From the NCBI GenBank assembly GCA_022828595.1, contig JAKGHH010000007.1:62422727-62486726 (forward strand): a stretch of DNA of 64,000 nt, read 5' to 3'. Source of the stretch: Nelumbo lutea (lineage: Eukaryota > Streptophyta > Magnoliopsida > Proteales > Nelumbonaceae). The notes under the pieces were generated by a model that made no database searches, was not told the DNA's origin, and saw only the letters and a list, made by a program, of their open reading frames with translations. The translations under genes and the position numbers were made by a program. Below are positions 46,887-58,209 of the stretch, one piece after another (position 1 is the stretch's first letter; the number at the start of each line of letters is the position of its first letter).

Positions 46887-48520
46887 GAACAAAAAGAGGA
46901 GGAGACTGTAGAATATTGTGATGAGATTCAAACACCTCCTAAACATATGAGGGATTCCATCAACGTAGTGGAAGAACCCCTAGAAGAGATCAACATGGCC
47001 GCAGAGGGAGTGAAGAAGAGGCCATTGTACATATCGACCAACTAGGATCCAAAGATAGATAAAAGTTGATCGCACTACTGAAAGGTAAGAACCTTTCTTT
47101 ATTGCAAAACACTAAAACCCATTTGAAAGAGGCTAATTTGTGTGTGTAATCTCACTAAGTTCCAAGATATTTTCACTTGGTCATACGACTAGATGCAAGT
47201 TTTAGATTTGGCCCTCGTCAGACACTCCCTATGTATAGATCCTAGAGCCAAGCCTTTGAAGAAACCCCAGAGAGTTTTTAAGCCAGAAGTATCCCTAAAC
47301 ATCAAAGAAGAAGTTGAGCGGCTCCTGAAAGTAGGGTTCATCAAACACATAGTGCACCCTTAGTGGTTAGACAATATAGTGCCAGTGAAGAAGAAGAACG
47401 GGCAATTTAGGTTAGTACCTCAAGTTTAGTTGCTTGACCCTAGCGCCTCACTGAAAACTACCCCCTCCCAATCTTATCGCAGGTGTTGTGTTGACATTAG
47501 GGACCTAAATAAAGTTTTCCCCAAAGACAAATTTCCCCTGCCAAACATGGAGGTTTTGATAGATTCGACGGTGGGGAGCCAACTCTTCTCTTTCCTAGAT
47601 GCCTAAAGTGGGTACAACCAGATCTTCATGGACCCTGCAGATGCACCTCACATGGCCTTTAGAACGCCTATTGGGAATTTCTACTACAAGATGATGCCCT
47701 TTAGCCTAAAGAATGTCGGGGCCACATACTAGAGGACGATGATGAGTGTCTTCCATGATATGCTGCACAAGGAGATTGAGTGTTATGTGGATGACATAGT
47801 GGTTAAGGCAAAGAAGCAAGAGGAACATATTGATGTATTAAGAGAGGTGTTTAGTCGGTGCAAAGCTTTCAACCTAAGACTCAACCCCTTGAAGTGTGCA
47901 TTCAGAGTACAATCCGGGAAGTTTCTGGGATACAGAGTGGACTAGGCCAGGATTCACCCAGACAAGAGCAAAGTAAAAGCAGTCCTAGAGCATGCGGCCA
48001 CGCCATGCCACTGATGAAATTGGTGAAAAAGTCTATGGAATTCAAATGGACAGAAGAGCATCAGAGGGCTTTTGAACAGTTGAAAAGCACCTTAGCTAAA
48101 GCCCCAACCATGTCACCACCCAAGAATGGCCGTGAATTCAAGGTATACATCGCATCAAACCTAGAAGCAATAGGATGCCTGCTGGCACAAGAAGATAACG
48201 AAGGATTCAAGTGTTCCGATATACTAGACCAATAGAATTCTAAAATTGGCCGAAAATAAATACTCCCACATGGAAGAGTAGTGCCTGGTGCTAGTGTTTG
48301 CTGCGTAGAAGTTTAGACATTATATCTTGGGTCAGAAGGTGAGGTTAATCGCACGCAGCGACCTGATAAGGTTCTTCATAGATAAACCCCCTATTTCCGG
48401 AAATTGGTTAAATGGATGATGCAACTCAATGAGTACATGATCGAGTACACTCAACCTCAGGCTATCAAGTGTCTAGCAGCATCAGACCTCCTTAGCCGCC
48501 TTCCCCACCGGTGATGACTT
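46887..48520 (+). pseudogene. Reverse transcriptase and RNase H of element 4 (broken)
   Basis: The reverse transcriptase runs from KPLKKPQRVFKPEV through VDIRDLNKVFPKDKFPLP, DADAPHMAFRTPIGNFYYKMMPF-type text and CYVDDIVVKAK (intact YVDD, about 47785) to KFLGYRVD. It is interrupted by intron-like pieces at about 47080-47160 and 47411-47482. About 100 bases are missing near 48000 in the connection region. RNase H text follows (FKVYIASNLEAIGCLLAQ, then 48260-48500). Several stops. Confidence 0.8.
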
Positions 48521-48559
48521 CCCTATATCAGAAGAAGTCCTAGGAGAACTACCCATGGT

Positions 48560-49920
48560 TGCAGTAGTTGAAGGAGGAGAATGGATCCTAACTTTTGACG
48601 GAAGCATCACTAAAATCTCAGCCAGTGTCAAAGTCACACTGACATCACCTACCGGTTACACCTCTACCTACTCATTCAACTATAGTTCCCCTTCTCCCAA
48701 AACATAGCTGAATACGAAGCCCTAGTCCTAGGGCTGACTGTAGCTAGAGATAGGAGACTCTAAATTGGTGATAGGTTAACTAGATGGGAACACAACTTTC
48801 AAAGAACTAACGATCCTGTCGTACAGAACCCTGATACAAAGACTAACCCGTGACCTAGAAGTGACCTTTGAACACTAGAGCAGAACCAAAAACAGATTCG
48901 CCAATGCTCTAGCGACCCTAGATAAAAATTTCAACCCAACCAAAACACGATTGACATCACCATTCAAACCCTCTGTGAGTCGTCAATCAACAGACTGGGA
49001 GACTATGTAGAAAAAGAGGATGAGATTGCGATAGACGATTGGAGATATAATATAATACAGAAGCTGAATAACCCAAGGGTGGTGACACAGGACACCAAGG
49101 TGATTCTGAAATTCCAACTGGGGAATGGGGTACTATACAATCGGTTGGCGGACGGGGTGAAAACAAGGTGTTTGGGGTTGAAGGAGGCGGAGATATTCCT
49201 AAGTGAAATCCACGTGGTGCACTGTGGGGACACAACCAGCACGTTATACAGGAGACTGCAGAGGTTAGGATACTACTGGCTTGTGATGAAGATAGACACT
49301 GCAGGGCAACACATTACCATTTGACCTAGCAATGAGGAGAAAATTTTTATCAAGAGTTAAGAGATTCTACCTTCAAGAAGGGTTACTATGTAGGAAGTCT
49401 CATACCAGGAAGCCTCTGCGATGTCTACCTGACAACAAAATAGATGAAGCACTAGAAGCTGTCCATAGCTCCGAACCCACCCCACACCAAGGACAGGTTG
49501 CCTTACATAATCACATCTTGCATTTGGGTTTTTACTGGCTCACTATGGTAGAAGACACCCAAAAACATGTGAACAAATGTCACAAGTGCCAAATACACGT
49601 TGAAAAGATACATCGGCCTGCCAATGACCTCCACCCCATCGTCAACCCTAGCCTTTCCATACCTGTGGAATAGACCTGATAGGCAAAATCTACCCATCTT
49701 CCCAAGGATACTATTTCATTATAGTAGGCATAGATTATTTCACTAAATGGGTAGAGGTTGTACCCTTACAAAGCAAATTTTCTCAGGTAACAGGTAATAT
49801 ATCGATTCGGAGTTCCGATGAGGATTTTGACAGACAACGTCATATCCATGAAAACTCAAGAAGTCTAACAACTTTTAGCGCAACACGGAACAAGACTAGG
49901 TACATCCAATACTGAACCCC
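48560..49920 (+). pseudogene. Second RNase H-like region and integrase of element 4
   Basis: 48590-48950 reads as an additional RNase H (WILTFDGSITK, IAEYEALVLGLTVA, NRFANALATLDKN), the archaeal-type domain Tat elements acquired. 49332-49673 has the integrase zinc finger (H...HC..C: HNHILHLGFYW, KCHKCQ). 49675-49920 has the core (GIDLIGKIYPSSQGYYFIIVGIDYF, then YRFGVP and LTDN), stopping before the catalytic glutamate. Confidence 0.75.
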
Positions 49921-50904
49921 TGTGGTTGCGCTGAAACTCTAACTTATGCAACTATTTACAATGACTAAACCTCAATTGTATCGCCTGAGGAGGGCCTTGA
50001 CTCGTCAGGGCATGACAACTCTTGGCCCTTCCATAGCTAATAACACTTGGCCGAGAACAGCACTCCCGCGACTTATCACAAAGGAAACAAGGGAATAAAG
50101 TTCGAAATCGACCCTCATAGCTTACCGCCCTCCTTGGTATTGTTGCAATGATCTTCTAACTTATGCTAATCGTTTGCACTTTGCTTGAACCCCAATCACA
50201 TCGCCTACAAGTGGCCTCGCCTTTTCGAGGCACGGCAATCCTGGACCCTCACGTGGGTAGGTGACAATACCATGTCTACCCACAAAGTAACTCAACATTC
50301 ATTCTTGCGCAGAGAATAGTTATCTAATTGTTAGCAATGTTGTTTGGGGAACTCTCTTCACTTAACGATATCACTGACATTGGGAATGACACTTTGTTCG
50401 CCTTTTATGATCTACGATAACGTCATACTAACTCTTGTTCGCGATAAAGTTCATGAAGCACCCAATGATCCACATTTCACTAGCGTTTTGATGTCATAAC
50501 CAATAAAGATTGAGACGGTTCTCAATGTTAGAAAATTTTCTTTTCAAACGCGTGATTAAGTATTATATAAGGCATGACTTTGACACAAAATGCCTTCCAG
50601 TAAGGAGTCTCATTCTGGATTGGAGACCGCCAAACACACGAAGAAGTTATATTAAATGATAACCATGGGGGTTTTTGCAAGAATGGGCAACACTTAAAAC
50701 AATAAGCAAACTTTTTAATGCGATTGATTCTGATAGACACTAGAGCCTGACCATACTACACAGAGGCCGATAGCCAATGGACGTTGCGATAAACGCACCT
50801 CAGCACGACATAACCAAAGCAATGTGGAACAAACAACATAAGGCAAAAATTCACATTTCATTCAATTCACGTTCAAATCATTTACAAGGGATAATAGCTA
50901 CAAG
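49921..50904 (+). other. Spacer of element 4 with a diverged 2-copy repeat
   Basis: 49938-50040 and 50158-50255 are related ('taacttatgc', 'cgcctgaggagggcc'/'cgcctacaagtggcc', 'gacaactcttggccc'/'ggcaatcctggaccc'). No ORF on the plus strand that I can support. Confidence 0.5.
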
Positions 50905-52070
50905 CGTTTATGTAGTAGCCCAATCTTTTTTCATGGAAATGATGATCTCTAAAGCTTGTACGCGCTCTTCGAAGTTGTCCAGATCTTTCAACTCTGCCTT
51001 GTACTCAGCCATGATTTTCTGTTGTTGCCCACACTCGTCCATAAGAGAAGCCAGCTTCTCAATGGCCTTTGCAAGACTGGTCTTGACTACCTGTTGGTGA
51101 AGGCGGATGTCTTTCAATGAATGTCTGTAAATGAACTGTGATGCCTTAAGGCCAGCCTTCCAAAACTCATGAGCCGAAAGAATAACACATTTTTCAATCT
51201 GCTCCATCTGGAAGCCGATGTCAGAAAAGCACCTGCAGGCCTTTTGCCATCGAGCAAAGTCCGACCACGAGAGCTCGTCAACGGGTCGATTCATGATGTG
51301 GTCCATCTCCATTGCAATTGTGTTCAAAGCCGGCCCTATGACCCTCAGATGAAGGTCTGCGAATGGTAACCACCCATCCCGAATGATGACTGCAGCAAAC
51401 TCTTCCACTCAGTGGGAGATGGAATACTTGGCATTCCTGCGATGACCCTGGATTTGAACTAGGTCTATGGATTCATAGCCCAGGGGGTGGCATCATTCTT
51501 GTCGTAGTACTCTGCGAGTTCCTGTCAGATCAGAGCAAGTTCCTCCTCGTATGACAACCCCTCAACTGGGGACACCACCCTTGATCTTATGCCTCCGCCT
51601 TCAGTTTGGACCTCCGGGCCTATGGGAGCTCTGACCTCTTCTTCAGTGGGGACCTTTGCGAGTCCCTTGTCTCGACAATGGTAGCAGGAATGAAGGCCTC
51701 TTCATGATGAGTCGCTAACTATGGCTTTGCCCTCGTAGGGCCTTCTTTTTCCGGCGCCATGGCAGTTGAAGCGACATCACCAAAGTTAGCATTTTCAATA
51801 GCCTCCCAGCCCCAATTAGGGGGCTGCGATGGCTGTACCTCTTGTGGCAATTGCCTAACAATGGGCAAAAATGGAACAACAAACGAGTCCAACTCGTAAG
51901 GAATCTGCGATGAGGTAAATTACAACAGTTAGTATAAGTGGATCTCAAGTAAATAAAAAGCAAATGCGCATATACCTCCCTACTCGTACCCTTGGATGGG
52001 GCTTCCGGTACATCTGTACCCGGTGGAACTTTGTAGGATTCCACGCACTTCGCAGCAAAGAAAATGGAAC
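50905..52070 (-). pseudogene. Antisense ORF region of element 4, C-terminal part
   Basis: 50908-51408 is open on the minus strand (166 codons). It shows a hydrophobic stretch then helical, charged sequence (KTSLAKAIEKLASLMDECGQ, EYKAELKDLDNFEERVQALE) likely to form a coiled coil. It reads through upstream of 51408 after one stop. I recognise no enzyme. Position and strand match the coiled-coil C-termini of antisense ORFs in Tat elements. Confidence 0.5.
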
Positions 52071-52173
52071 ATGAGTCAAATATAGAATAGAAAGGTTAAT
52101 CGTCACAACAATGAAACAATAGGAGCAGAAGGGATAAGTTCCTTACCAAATCCTCTTCTTCTGGCCCCCTCTT

Positions 52174-53720
52174 CTATGGTTGCGGAGCCATTTTCTTCAC
52201 ACGTCCACCTGGGAACCGGGCGTAGGTTACCTTACGTGGAGGGACAACAATAGTCGATTGCGCTTTCAAAGTGCGCTTTCCCCATGGGTGTTCGAGCAGA
52301 GAGTTCTTGCCTGGCCTTAGTCTAGCATTCTTAGGCTTACAATGAAGCCATGTCCGAGCCGTTGGCTCTGGTACAACTAGTAGCTGAACTAGGTGAAACA
52401 CTCTTGCTGACCTCAACTTCTTTGCTGCAGGAGGACGGCTACCCTCCCCCTCCTTTATTGGGCGCTTTCCCTCATGCTTCGTCCTCACTTTCTTTGGCAA
52501 GTGCGCTGGAGGAGCAATTAGACTGTCACCCCGGTTCGCAGAATGACCTTCACGGGGGCCAAGACATGGCAAAGGTAGGGGTTCACCCTTCTCAGCTCCT
52601 AAAATCCCCCCGAATAGCACGCAGAGGTAGGAAAAGTGCAAAGACTTACAACTCTATACCCTTGCAAATCCTGCGATAGGGGACCCGAAAAACGTCGTCC
52701 CCCATAGACCTCAGAAATTGGGCACCCATGTCATCGTAACCAAATTGGCCAAGCACCTGGTCTGGTCGATAAACACTTAATTGATCCCCTCCTGCGCAAT
52801 CAAGGTACACAATGACACTAGGCCAAGTTATTAGCCGCACCATGCCCACGATAGGACTCATGACCTCCATAACGCATTGGTGGTCACCGTCTTCGAGGAT
52901 GGGAAAGCTGATGTAGAACGGCATTGCATGGTCAACGGCCTCCATACGAACCCCTAAAGGCTTCATATCGATCTCACTCATCTTGAACTGCTTATGTTTG
53001 CTGGCCTTGAGCCAACGCTTCCCCCTGCACACCTCAAACACTTTCTCCTCAAACCCATCCCCTTCCATGGTGGCAACATCGATGCGGATTGGGGATAGGG
53101 GACGGGGTGTGACGTTGAGGTCAAAGCATTCACATAGGAACATCCACAGGAATGGCATGCAAATGTAGTTGATGGGCCTCTTACAGCTTGGGTCCATTAT
53201 TTTGTGGACGGTGTGTTCCATCTGCTCTTAAAGATAGCCCAAAAACATTGAGGCTAGAGGCTGTTGGTGGCCACTGGCAGTGAGAACGGCAATGGGGACC
53301 AAGACAGTGCTTAGGCCATAATCGAGAAGCCCCTGGGAACAGGAATCGGGAGGCAACATATAGAGTGATAGCGGCATGGTGTCACTGGGTATTTGCAACC
53401 CATGCCATTACATCCCTCCTATCATGAGACTCGAACCAGTACTCCAGCCATTGCTCAAATGACATCTTCTCCCGAGCAGTGAATTGGTCTACATGAGCCT
53501 TATATGCGGCAATCTCACCAACGAGCTTATCGCAGAGCTCCCTCAAATATGTAGGAATGGACTCGATGTGCTAGACATGTTAAGCAGACACGGAGCCCCT
53601 ATGGGCAATGCTAGTAAGGGAGCCACATCCTCGACAGTGACTGTTAATTCCCCAAACGCATCTAAGAAGGTGTGGGTGCGACAACACTATGTTCCAGAAG
53701 AGGCTTGACATACTTAACCC
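52174..53720 (-). pseudogene. Antisense plant-mobile-domain-like ORF of element 4
   Basis: Minus-strand frames chain in this order: HTFLDAFGELTVTVEDVAPL and LALPIGAP near 53640, close to the 'F...GE.T.TLEDVA.LLGLP' signature of the plant mobile domain (PF10536-like); LPPDS...VLVPIAVLTASGHQQPLASMFLGYL near 53280; then 52646-53221, open for 191 codons (KRPINYICMPFLWMFLCECF). The tail is basic and proline-rich (52174-52641). Stops at 53229 and elsewhere break it. Host PMD proteins act in gene silencing and meristem maintenance; its role in retrotransposons is unknown. Confidence 0.6.
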
Positions 53721-54438
53721 CTTCCTACTCTAGAGGTCCGAGGAAGATGAACAGGCACGAGTACGAAACACCAACCGATGCTTGATGATCAAGTAATCAA
53801 AATAACTTTACAAATACGCGCGAATAGACTGCATTCATTATGGGATGACAATTATGAAATCGCTAATGATACCCGCCACATCACTATCACTTAAACACCT
53901 TCCTCGACTTCCATGAGTCACCAAATATGATATGCCATTGAACCAACCTATACTAACAATTGACACTGTGCATCGAGAAAAAGCATCACCCTCACACACA
54001 GGGAGCTTACCACCAACACTGGTAGAACAACATCAATGTCTTTTGCTAATTCCCTTCCTATCATTGGTTAGGGGGCTGAAACTCACATATCTAATGCAGA
54101 ATTGCCCAATGATAGAAATGAAATCATCAAAAGACAGGGGAGCTAGACCACAAAAGAGGTGAAACCTAATCTAAGAACAAACACTTAACTCTTGCCAAAA
54201 GCCACTAACATGCAAAGACACTAGATCACTTGAGTAACCGGTTGCCAACCTTTTAATAGAAAAGGGGGGCTAACAAAAGCCCAAATCAACTTTCCCCCAA
54301 GCACACAAAATCAAAAAATAGAGCAGATTCCTAGACCCAATGCACAAGTATCCATTGACCCATGGCATAACTTCAAAGAACATGTGAAGGCAATATGCTT
54401 ATCGATAAAATTCCATTACCGATAAGCAGGGGGGCTAA
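53721..54438 (+). other. Untranslated 3' region of element 4
   Basis: No ORF to support on either strand. Two near-copies of 'ggggggctaa' (54264 and 54429); the second is the polypurine tract directly before the LTR. Confidence 0.55.
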
Positions 54439-55287
54439 TGTAAGTACATAGTGCTCGCTTAGTCCTTCAGAACATAAAAAATGCTAAATGGATACCATAT
54501 GGACTGTTGCAGTTGGACCATATATCATCAGTCGCCTACGATGAACTCATGATGTATCGCATGCTCGTGATAAACACACGGTCCATCGCATATTCGCAAT
54601 GGGCTTGTGCTTGATACAAGCCTAAAACAAGTTTTAGTTAAACTTGTGATGAATGTTATATGCGTACGGTTATGTGATGAACCTTGGTCATGTGCAATCC
54701 TATGATAAACCTCAAGTACACGCAGTTCTATGATAAAATTTGGAGGAGCATGGTCTTGCGACAAACCCTAGGCCGTTGTGGAACCGCAGTTTACCAAAAT
54801 TGGACCCAAATACCAATTGCACATGTAATTTTAAGTTACATGCATGATCAGGCACCAGGTAGGTTTAATAAAATGCCATCCACCAAGTAGTGACGTCATT
54901 AGCGCCACTTCAGTTAACTGAGGTGCGGCGCACGTGTGTTATGAGGATCCTTGGGTGGAAGGAAAGTTAACATTTGAGAGATCTCATAAGAACATGTGGC
55001 AAAACTCCTTAATGGCCAATAGTGAATCTAATATTTTAGTTCCTAGTAGGAAACAAATGCCTTTGGCTCCTTCCTTTTAGGATCTTGAGATTCTTCCCTA
55101 TAAATAGGGATCCCCCTCATAACAAAATTCATTCATTTGACCCTTGATTAACCCAATCATTGGATTCCTTGCTCAGTCGTCTCATTACTCCCCTTACCCT
55201 AGCCTTTTTTGTTGGTTCTCTGCTCCCGGTCTTCCATTGTCCTTTAAGGAGACCACCTCCACATTGCCTGACCATCCCTTACTTACA
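54439..55287 (+). repeat. 3' LTR of element 4
   Basis: 849 bp, TGTAAG...CTTACA with 6-base perfect terminal inverted repeats. TATA box 55099-55107. The first ~300 bases have repeated 'gtgatgaac'/'gcgataaac' words and are absent from the 5' LTR. Confidence 0.82.
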
Positions 55288-55589
55288 CATGTTAATTGGA
55301 TTTTGGACAAAATTTCAAATTAATATAACTTGTGGAAAAAGTAAATTAAAAAAGGTGAATTTCTTAAACTACCCTTATGGTTTAGCTAATTGGCTAAGCG
55401 TACCCTTACTATTTGAAAATTGACTAACACTACCCCTATTGTTTTTTATAATTAACTAATACTTCCCTTACTGTTATCGCTCATTAAAATAAAGACAAAA
55501 AAGACTATTTTACCCTTTATTCTTTTTTAAATTTTCAAAATAAAACGAGAAAAAGAGAGAAGAAATGTTGGTTCATCAAAACCCTAACC

Positions 55590-55811
55590 ACATTTATGGG
55601 GACACATTTGGCTTTAAATGACAAGAATCCTGGACTTTGTAATCAGCGAAGAGCAGGTTTCCCATTTCACCCAATAGCAGTTGCTGTTAAGAGAAGAAAA
55701 GAGCTTGCCTTTAACAACGTTATCCAATGTGACAAGAAGCTAAAACTAGTGTTAAAAACAAGAATGATTTTGGTTATTCAACCTAATAGAATAATGTTGC
55801 TTAATGACTAG
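55590..55811 (+). pseudogene. Captured PORR-domain-like gene fragment
   Basis: The open stretch includes PFHPIAVAVKRRKELAFNNV, then IQCDKKLKLVLKTRMILV and QPNRIMLLND. This matches the start of plant organelle RNA recognition (PORR) domains, where 'DKKLKLVLK...LVSQP..IMSLR.L' is conserved; these nuclear proteins bind group II introns in plastids or mitochondria. Only about 70 codons are present, ending in a stop at 55809, against several hundred in a full protein. It has no promoter of its own in view. The call rests on that short match. Confidence 0.6.
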
Positions 55812-55833
55812 GGCAGGAGGGGTTTCTTGGGCT

Positions 55834-56510
55834 AAGAAGTGTTCTGAGCTTAGGAATATTGTCGCCATTGCAACAGGGTTTCTAATGACGAGAGGAAAGG
55901 GGTTTTCGATGGTAGTCTAATTGGAGTAGCGGGTAGGAGAGAGAAAGAAAGAGGGACTTAACCCATTGGGATCCGGAGTTGACTGTCATTGCAGCTAAAC
56001 ACTAGGGGTTTCCTAAGCTTAGGAATACCGCCACCACTGCAACAAGTTTCTGATGGTGAGAGGAAAAGGGCTCCCGGTGATAGTCTAACTAGAGTGGCGG
56101 ATAGGAGATAGAGTGAAGGGAGAGAATTATCCCATTGGGATCCCGAATTGGCTGTCTCTACAGCTGAACACTAGAAGTGTTCTGAGCTTAGGAATACCGC
56201 AGCCACTGCAACAGGGTTTCTGATAGCGAGAGGAAAGGGGCTTCCGGTGGCGGTCTAACCGGAGTGGCGGATAGGAGATTGAGGGAGGAAGGGAGGGAGT
56301 TAAACCATTAGGATCCCAAGTTGCTTGTCTTTGTGGCTGAACACTAGAAGTGTTATGATCTTAGGAATACTGCCACCACTGCAACAGGGTTTCTAGAAAG
56401 GAGAGGAAAGGGGCTACTAGTGGCGGTCTAACCAGAGTGGCAAATAGGGGAGAGAGAGAGGGAGGGAGAGGAGATTGCGGTGGGAGAGGAGTTGCAGTGA
56501 TGGGGTGGTC
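55834..56510. repeat. Tandem repeat, about 170 bp period, four copies
   Basis: The word 'gagcttaggaatac' and its context ('ccactgcaacagggtttct', 'gagaggaaaggggct', 'gtctaac.agagtggcg', 'cccattgggatcc') recurs at 55846, 56015, 56184 and about 56357, steps of 169, 169 and 173. It fills the middle of the Mutator-like element and is GC-richer than the surroundings. Confidence 0.85.
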
Positions 56511-56905
56511 ATTGCAAGACGAAGAGATCAACAATGTTGTAGTGTTCATCGGTGTTCAGAGATAGCTTTAGCAAGATGAAGAGCATGGTGAAACCCCTCC
56601 TTTGGTGAATACCCTCCTCGTATTGGTGAAACCCCTCCTTTTAGCATGAGCTGATTCTCATGTCTTGTTACTCTATGCCTGAACCCAACAAGAAAAAGAA
56701 GGGGAGAGAGAGAAAGAGGGGGAGGGAGGTGGAGAGTAAAATTGGATTTTCAAAATATATATATCATGTGCGAATGAGTTTTAATGGAATATTAATGGAC
56801 CTTAATGGTAAGGATAGAGTTAGTTAACTGTTAGAAACAGTATGGATAGTGTTAGTCAATTAGTTAAACCAAAAGGGTAGTTTAAGAAATTTATCCATTA
56901 AAAAT

Positions 56906-57544
56906 TATTTATGGTAGCTTAGATTAGGGATCTATAGCGATAGTAAGTGGACTCATTTAGCAGCAGTTGCAACTCTTCTTAGTTAATTAATGGTTAGTGA
57001 ACTGTTAATGCTTAAATATTGCCCCTTGATCACACCCAATCAAGTAACGATTGTGAGATTAATTTAAATGTCAACGATCATGTTTAATCCTTCAAACTAA
57101 ATGCCGCCATAGTCCGCGATCTGTAATTTTGCAAATTGCAACTCTTATGATTTGTGATTTTGCAAATCGCAAAGTCTTCTATATGCGATTTTGCAAATTG
57201 CAATGTCTATGGCTTGCAATATTGCAAATCATATGTCTGTGACTTGTGATTTCTATAAAAGTGCAATCTTCGGTAGTTATCGTGCTAAAATCTAACTCTA
57301 TTTCTTGCAAACCATGTGGGTGCAAGAAAAGTGTGCTTCATTGCACTTGCATGCATGTATTGCATGGTAGCAAGTCTCTATACTCTCCTCTTTATAACTT
57401 TAAATAATTAAACAAGATCCTAATTAAAAGCTTAAAATATGTTCAATAATCTTTCAATGTGAAACAAGATTTAAAAGAAATTAAAAGAAAACAAATAAAA
57501 ATAGAGTTTTTGTTGAGAATTTCAAAACTAGTTTTCAAGATGAC
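56906..57544. other. Spacer with palindromic tandem repeat
   Basis: 57100-57260 holds four to five copies of a ~42-bp unit around the palindromic word 'gcgattttgcaaatcgcaa'. The remainder is AT-rich with no gene seen. Confidence 0.6.
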
Positions 57545-57730
57545 TGTGAAAAGAGGACATATTGGTTTACGCTTAACCCCAATTTTCATTTCCAATAGCA
57601 GTAAAAGTCAAGTACAATAATAGACAATTAATCTGAAAACAACCCAAAATTGCTTGTAGAAGCACTTATGCCACCGTCAATGGTTTGGAACACCCAAAGG
57701 AATAAAAACTTGGTCTTACAACCAAGAAAA

Positions 57731-57850
57731 AGATGTTTTGAAGGAAAAGGTAGAAAAACGAAGAGAAAGGTGGGGAAACATTTATAAACCTTGTATAGAT
57801 TTCTTCACCTTTCCCTTCCTTTCCCTACCTTTTCCTTCAAACCAAACATA
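57731..57850. mobile_element. Fold-back MITE, copy 2
   Basis: Corresponds to 9559-9685 within the inverted duplication, so it was present before the duplication. Its left arm has lost the 'ggtt' of 'gtttggtttgaagg'. Confidence 0.55.
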
Positions 57851-57980
57851 AACTAAGTGTGAAGTTACATCAGCAGATCTAAAACCATTCTCAGTCACCT
57901 CAAGGATTAATTTAAGTGAGGAAAAGGAAGAAAAAGAATGCAAATCAGATCTTGAATGGTGATGCTATGATGCCATGCCA

Positions 57981-58209
57981 TTCTTGAAATTTGCTCCTTA
58001 TTTCCATCTTTTCTATTTGTTTCCCATTCGCCACACAATAAAATTCACAAGAAAAACAGTAATATAACAATGATGTTGAACATTAATAAGAACTCAACTA
58101 AGAGAAAAAAGAACATAGGCAAGAGCTTGGACTTACATTCATAAAGCGCAGAAAGACTAAGGAGAACAAAGAAAATGAAGCACACAGCATTGAACTTGTG
58201 GGATGCCAT
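57981..58209 (-). pseudogene. ESF1-like gene, 3'-truncated pseudogene
   Basis: Exon 1 (58137-58209, minus) is complete: start codon, signal peptide (core CFIFFVLLSLSALYEC) and donor GTAAGT. The intron follows. The acceptor, ACAG/GTAG in the intact gene, reads ACAAATAG here. Only about 30 bases of exon 2 remain (57981-58012) before the sequence jumps to what corresponds to 9442. All eight cysteines of the mature peptide are lost. The TATA box (58247-58255, minus) is kept. Confidence 0.8.

Larger units (their letters stand above)
43530..55287 (+). mobile_element. Ogre/Tat-like Ty3/gypsy retrotransposon (element 4)
   Basis: 3' LTR 54439-55287 starts TGTAAG and ends CTTACA, preceded by polypurine 'agcaggggggctaa'. 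The 5' LTR (to 44082) lacks about 300 bases at its start. In between are gag, protease, an intron-like spacer, reverse transcriptase with YVDD, RNase H, a second RNase H-like region, integrase, then about 4.5 kb with antisense ORFs. The intron-like spacer after protease, dual RNase H and antisense ORFs are marks of the Tat/Ogre branch. Many stops; not active. Confidence 0.85.
55354..56896. mobile_element. Mutator-like element carrying a gene fragment (Pack-MULE)
   Basis: Terminal inverted repeats of about 100 bases: left 'gaatttcttaaactaccctt', right in reverse 'aaatttcttaaactaccctt', continuing 'ttggtttaactaattgactaacac'. Flanks ATTAAAAAA (55345-55353) and ATTAAAAAT (56897-56905) are a 9-bp target duplication with one mismatch, as for Mutator-type transposition. 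No transposase inside. It contains a host gene fragment (55590-55811) and a 170-bp tandem repeat. Confidence 0.82.

Noticed and set aside
52350..53168. Plus-strand ORFs opposite the plant-mobile-domain-like region
   Set aside because: They show no domain, while the minus strand has conserved text across several frames.
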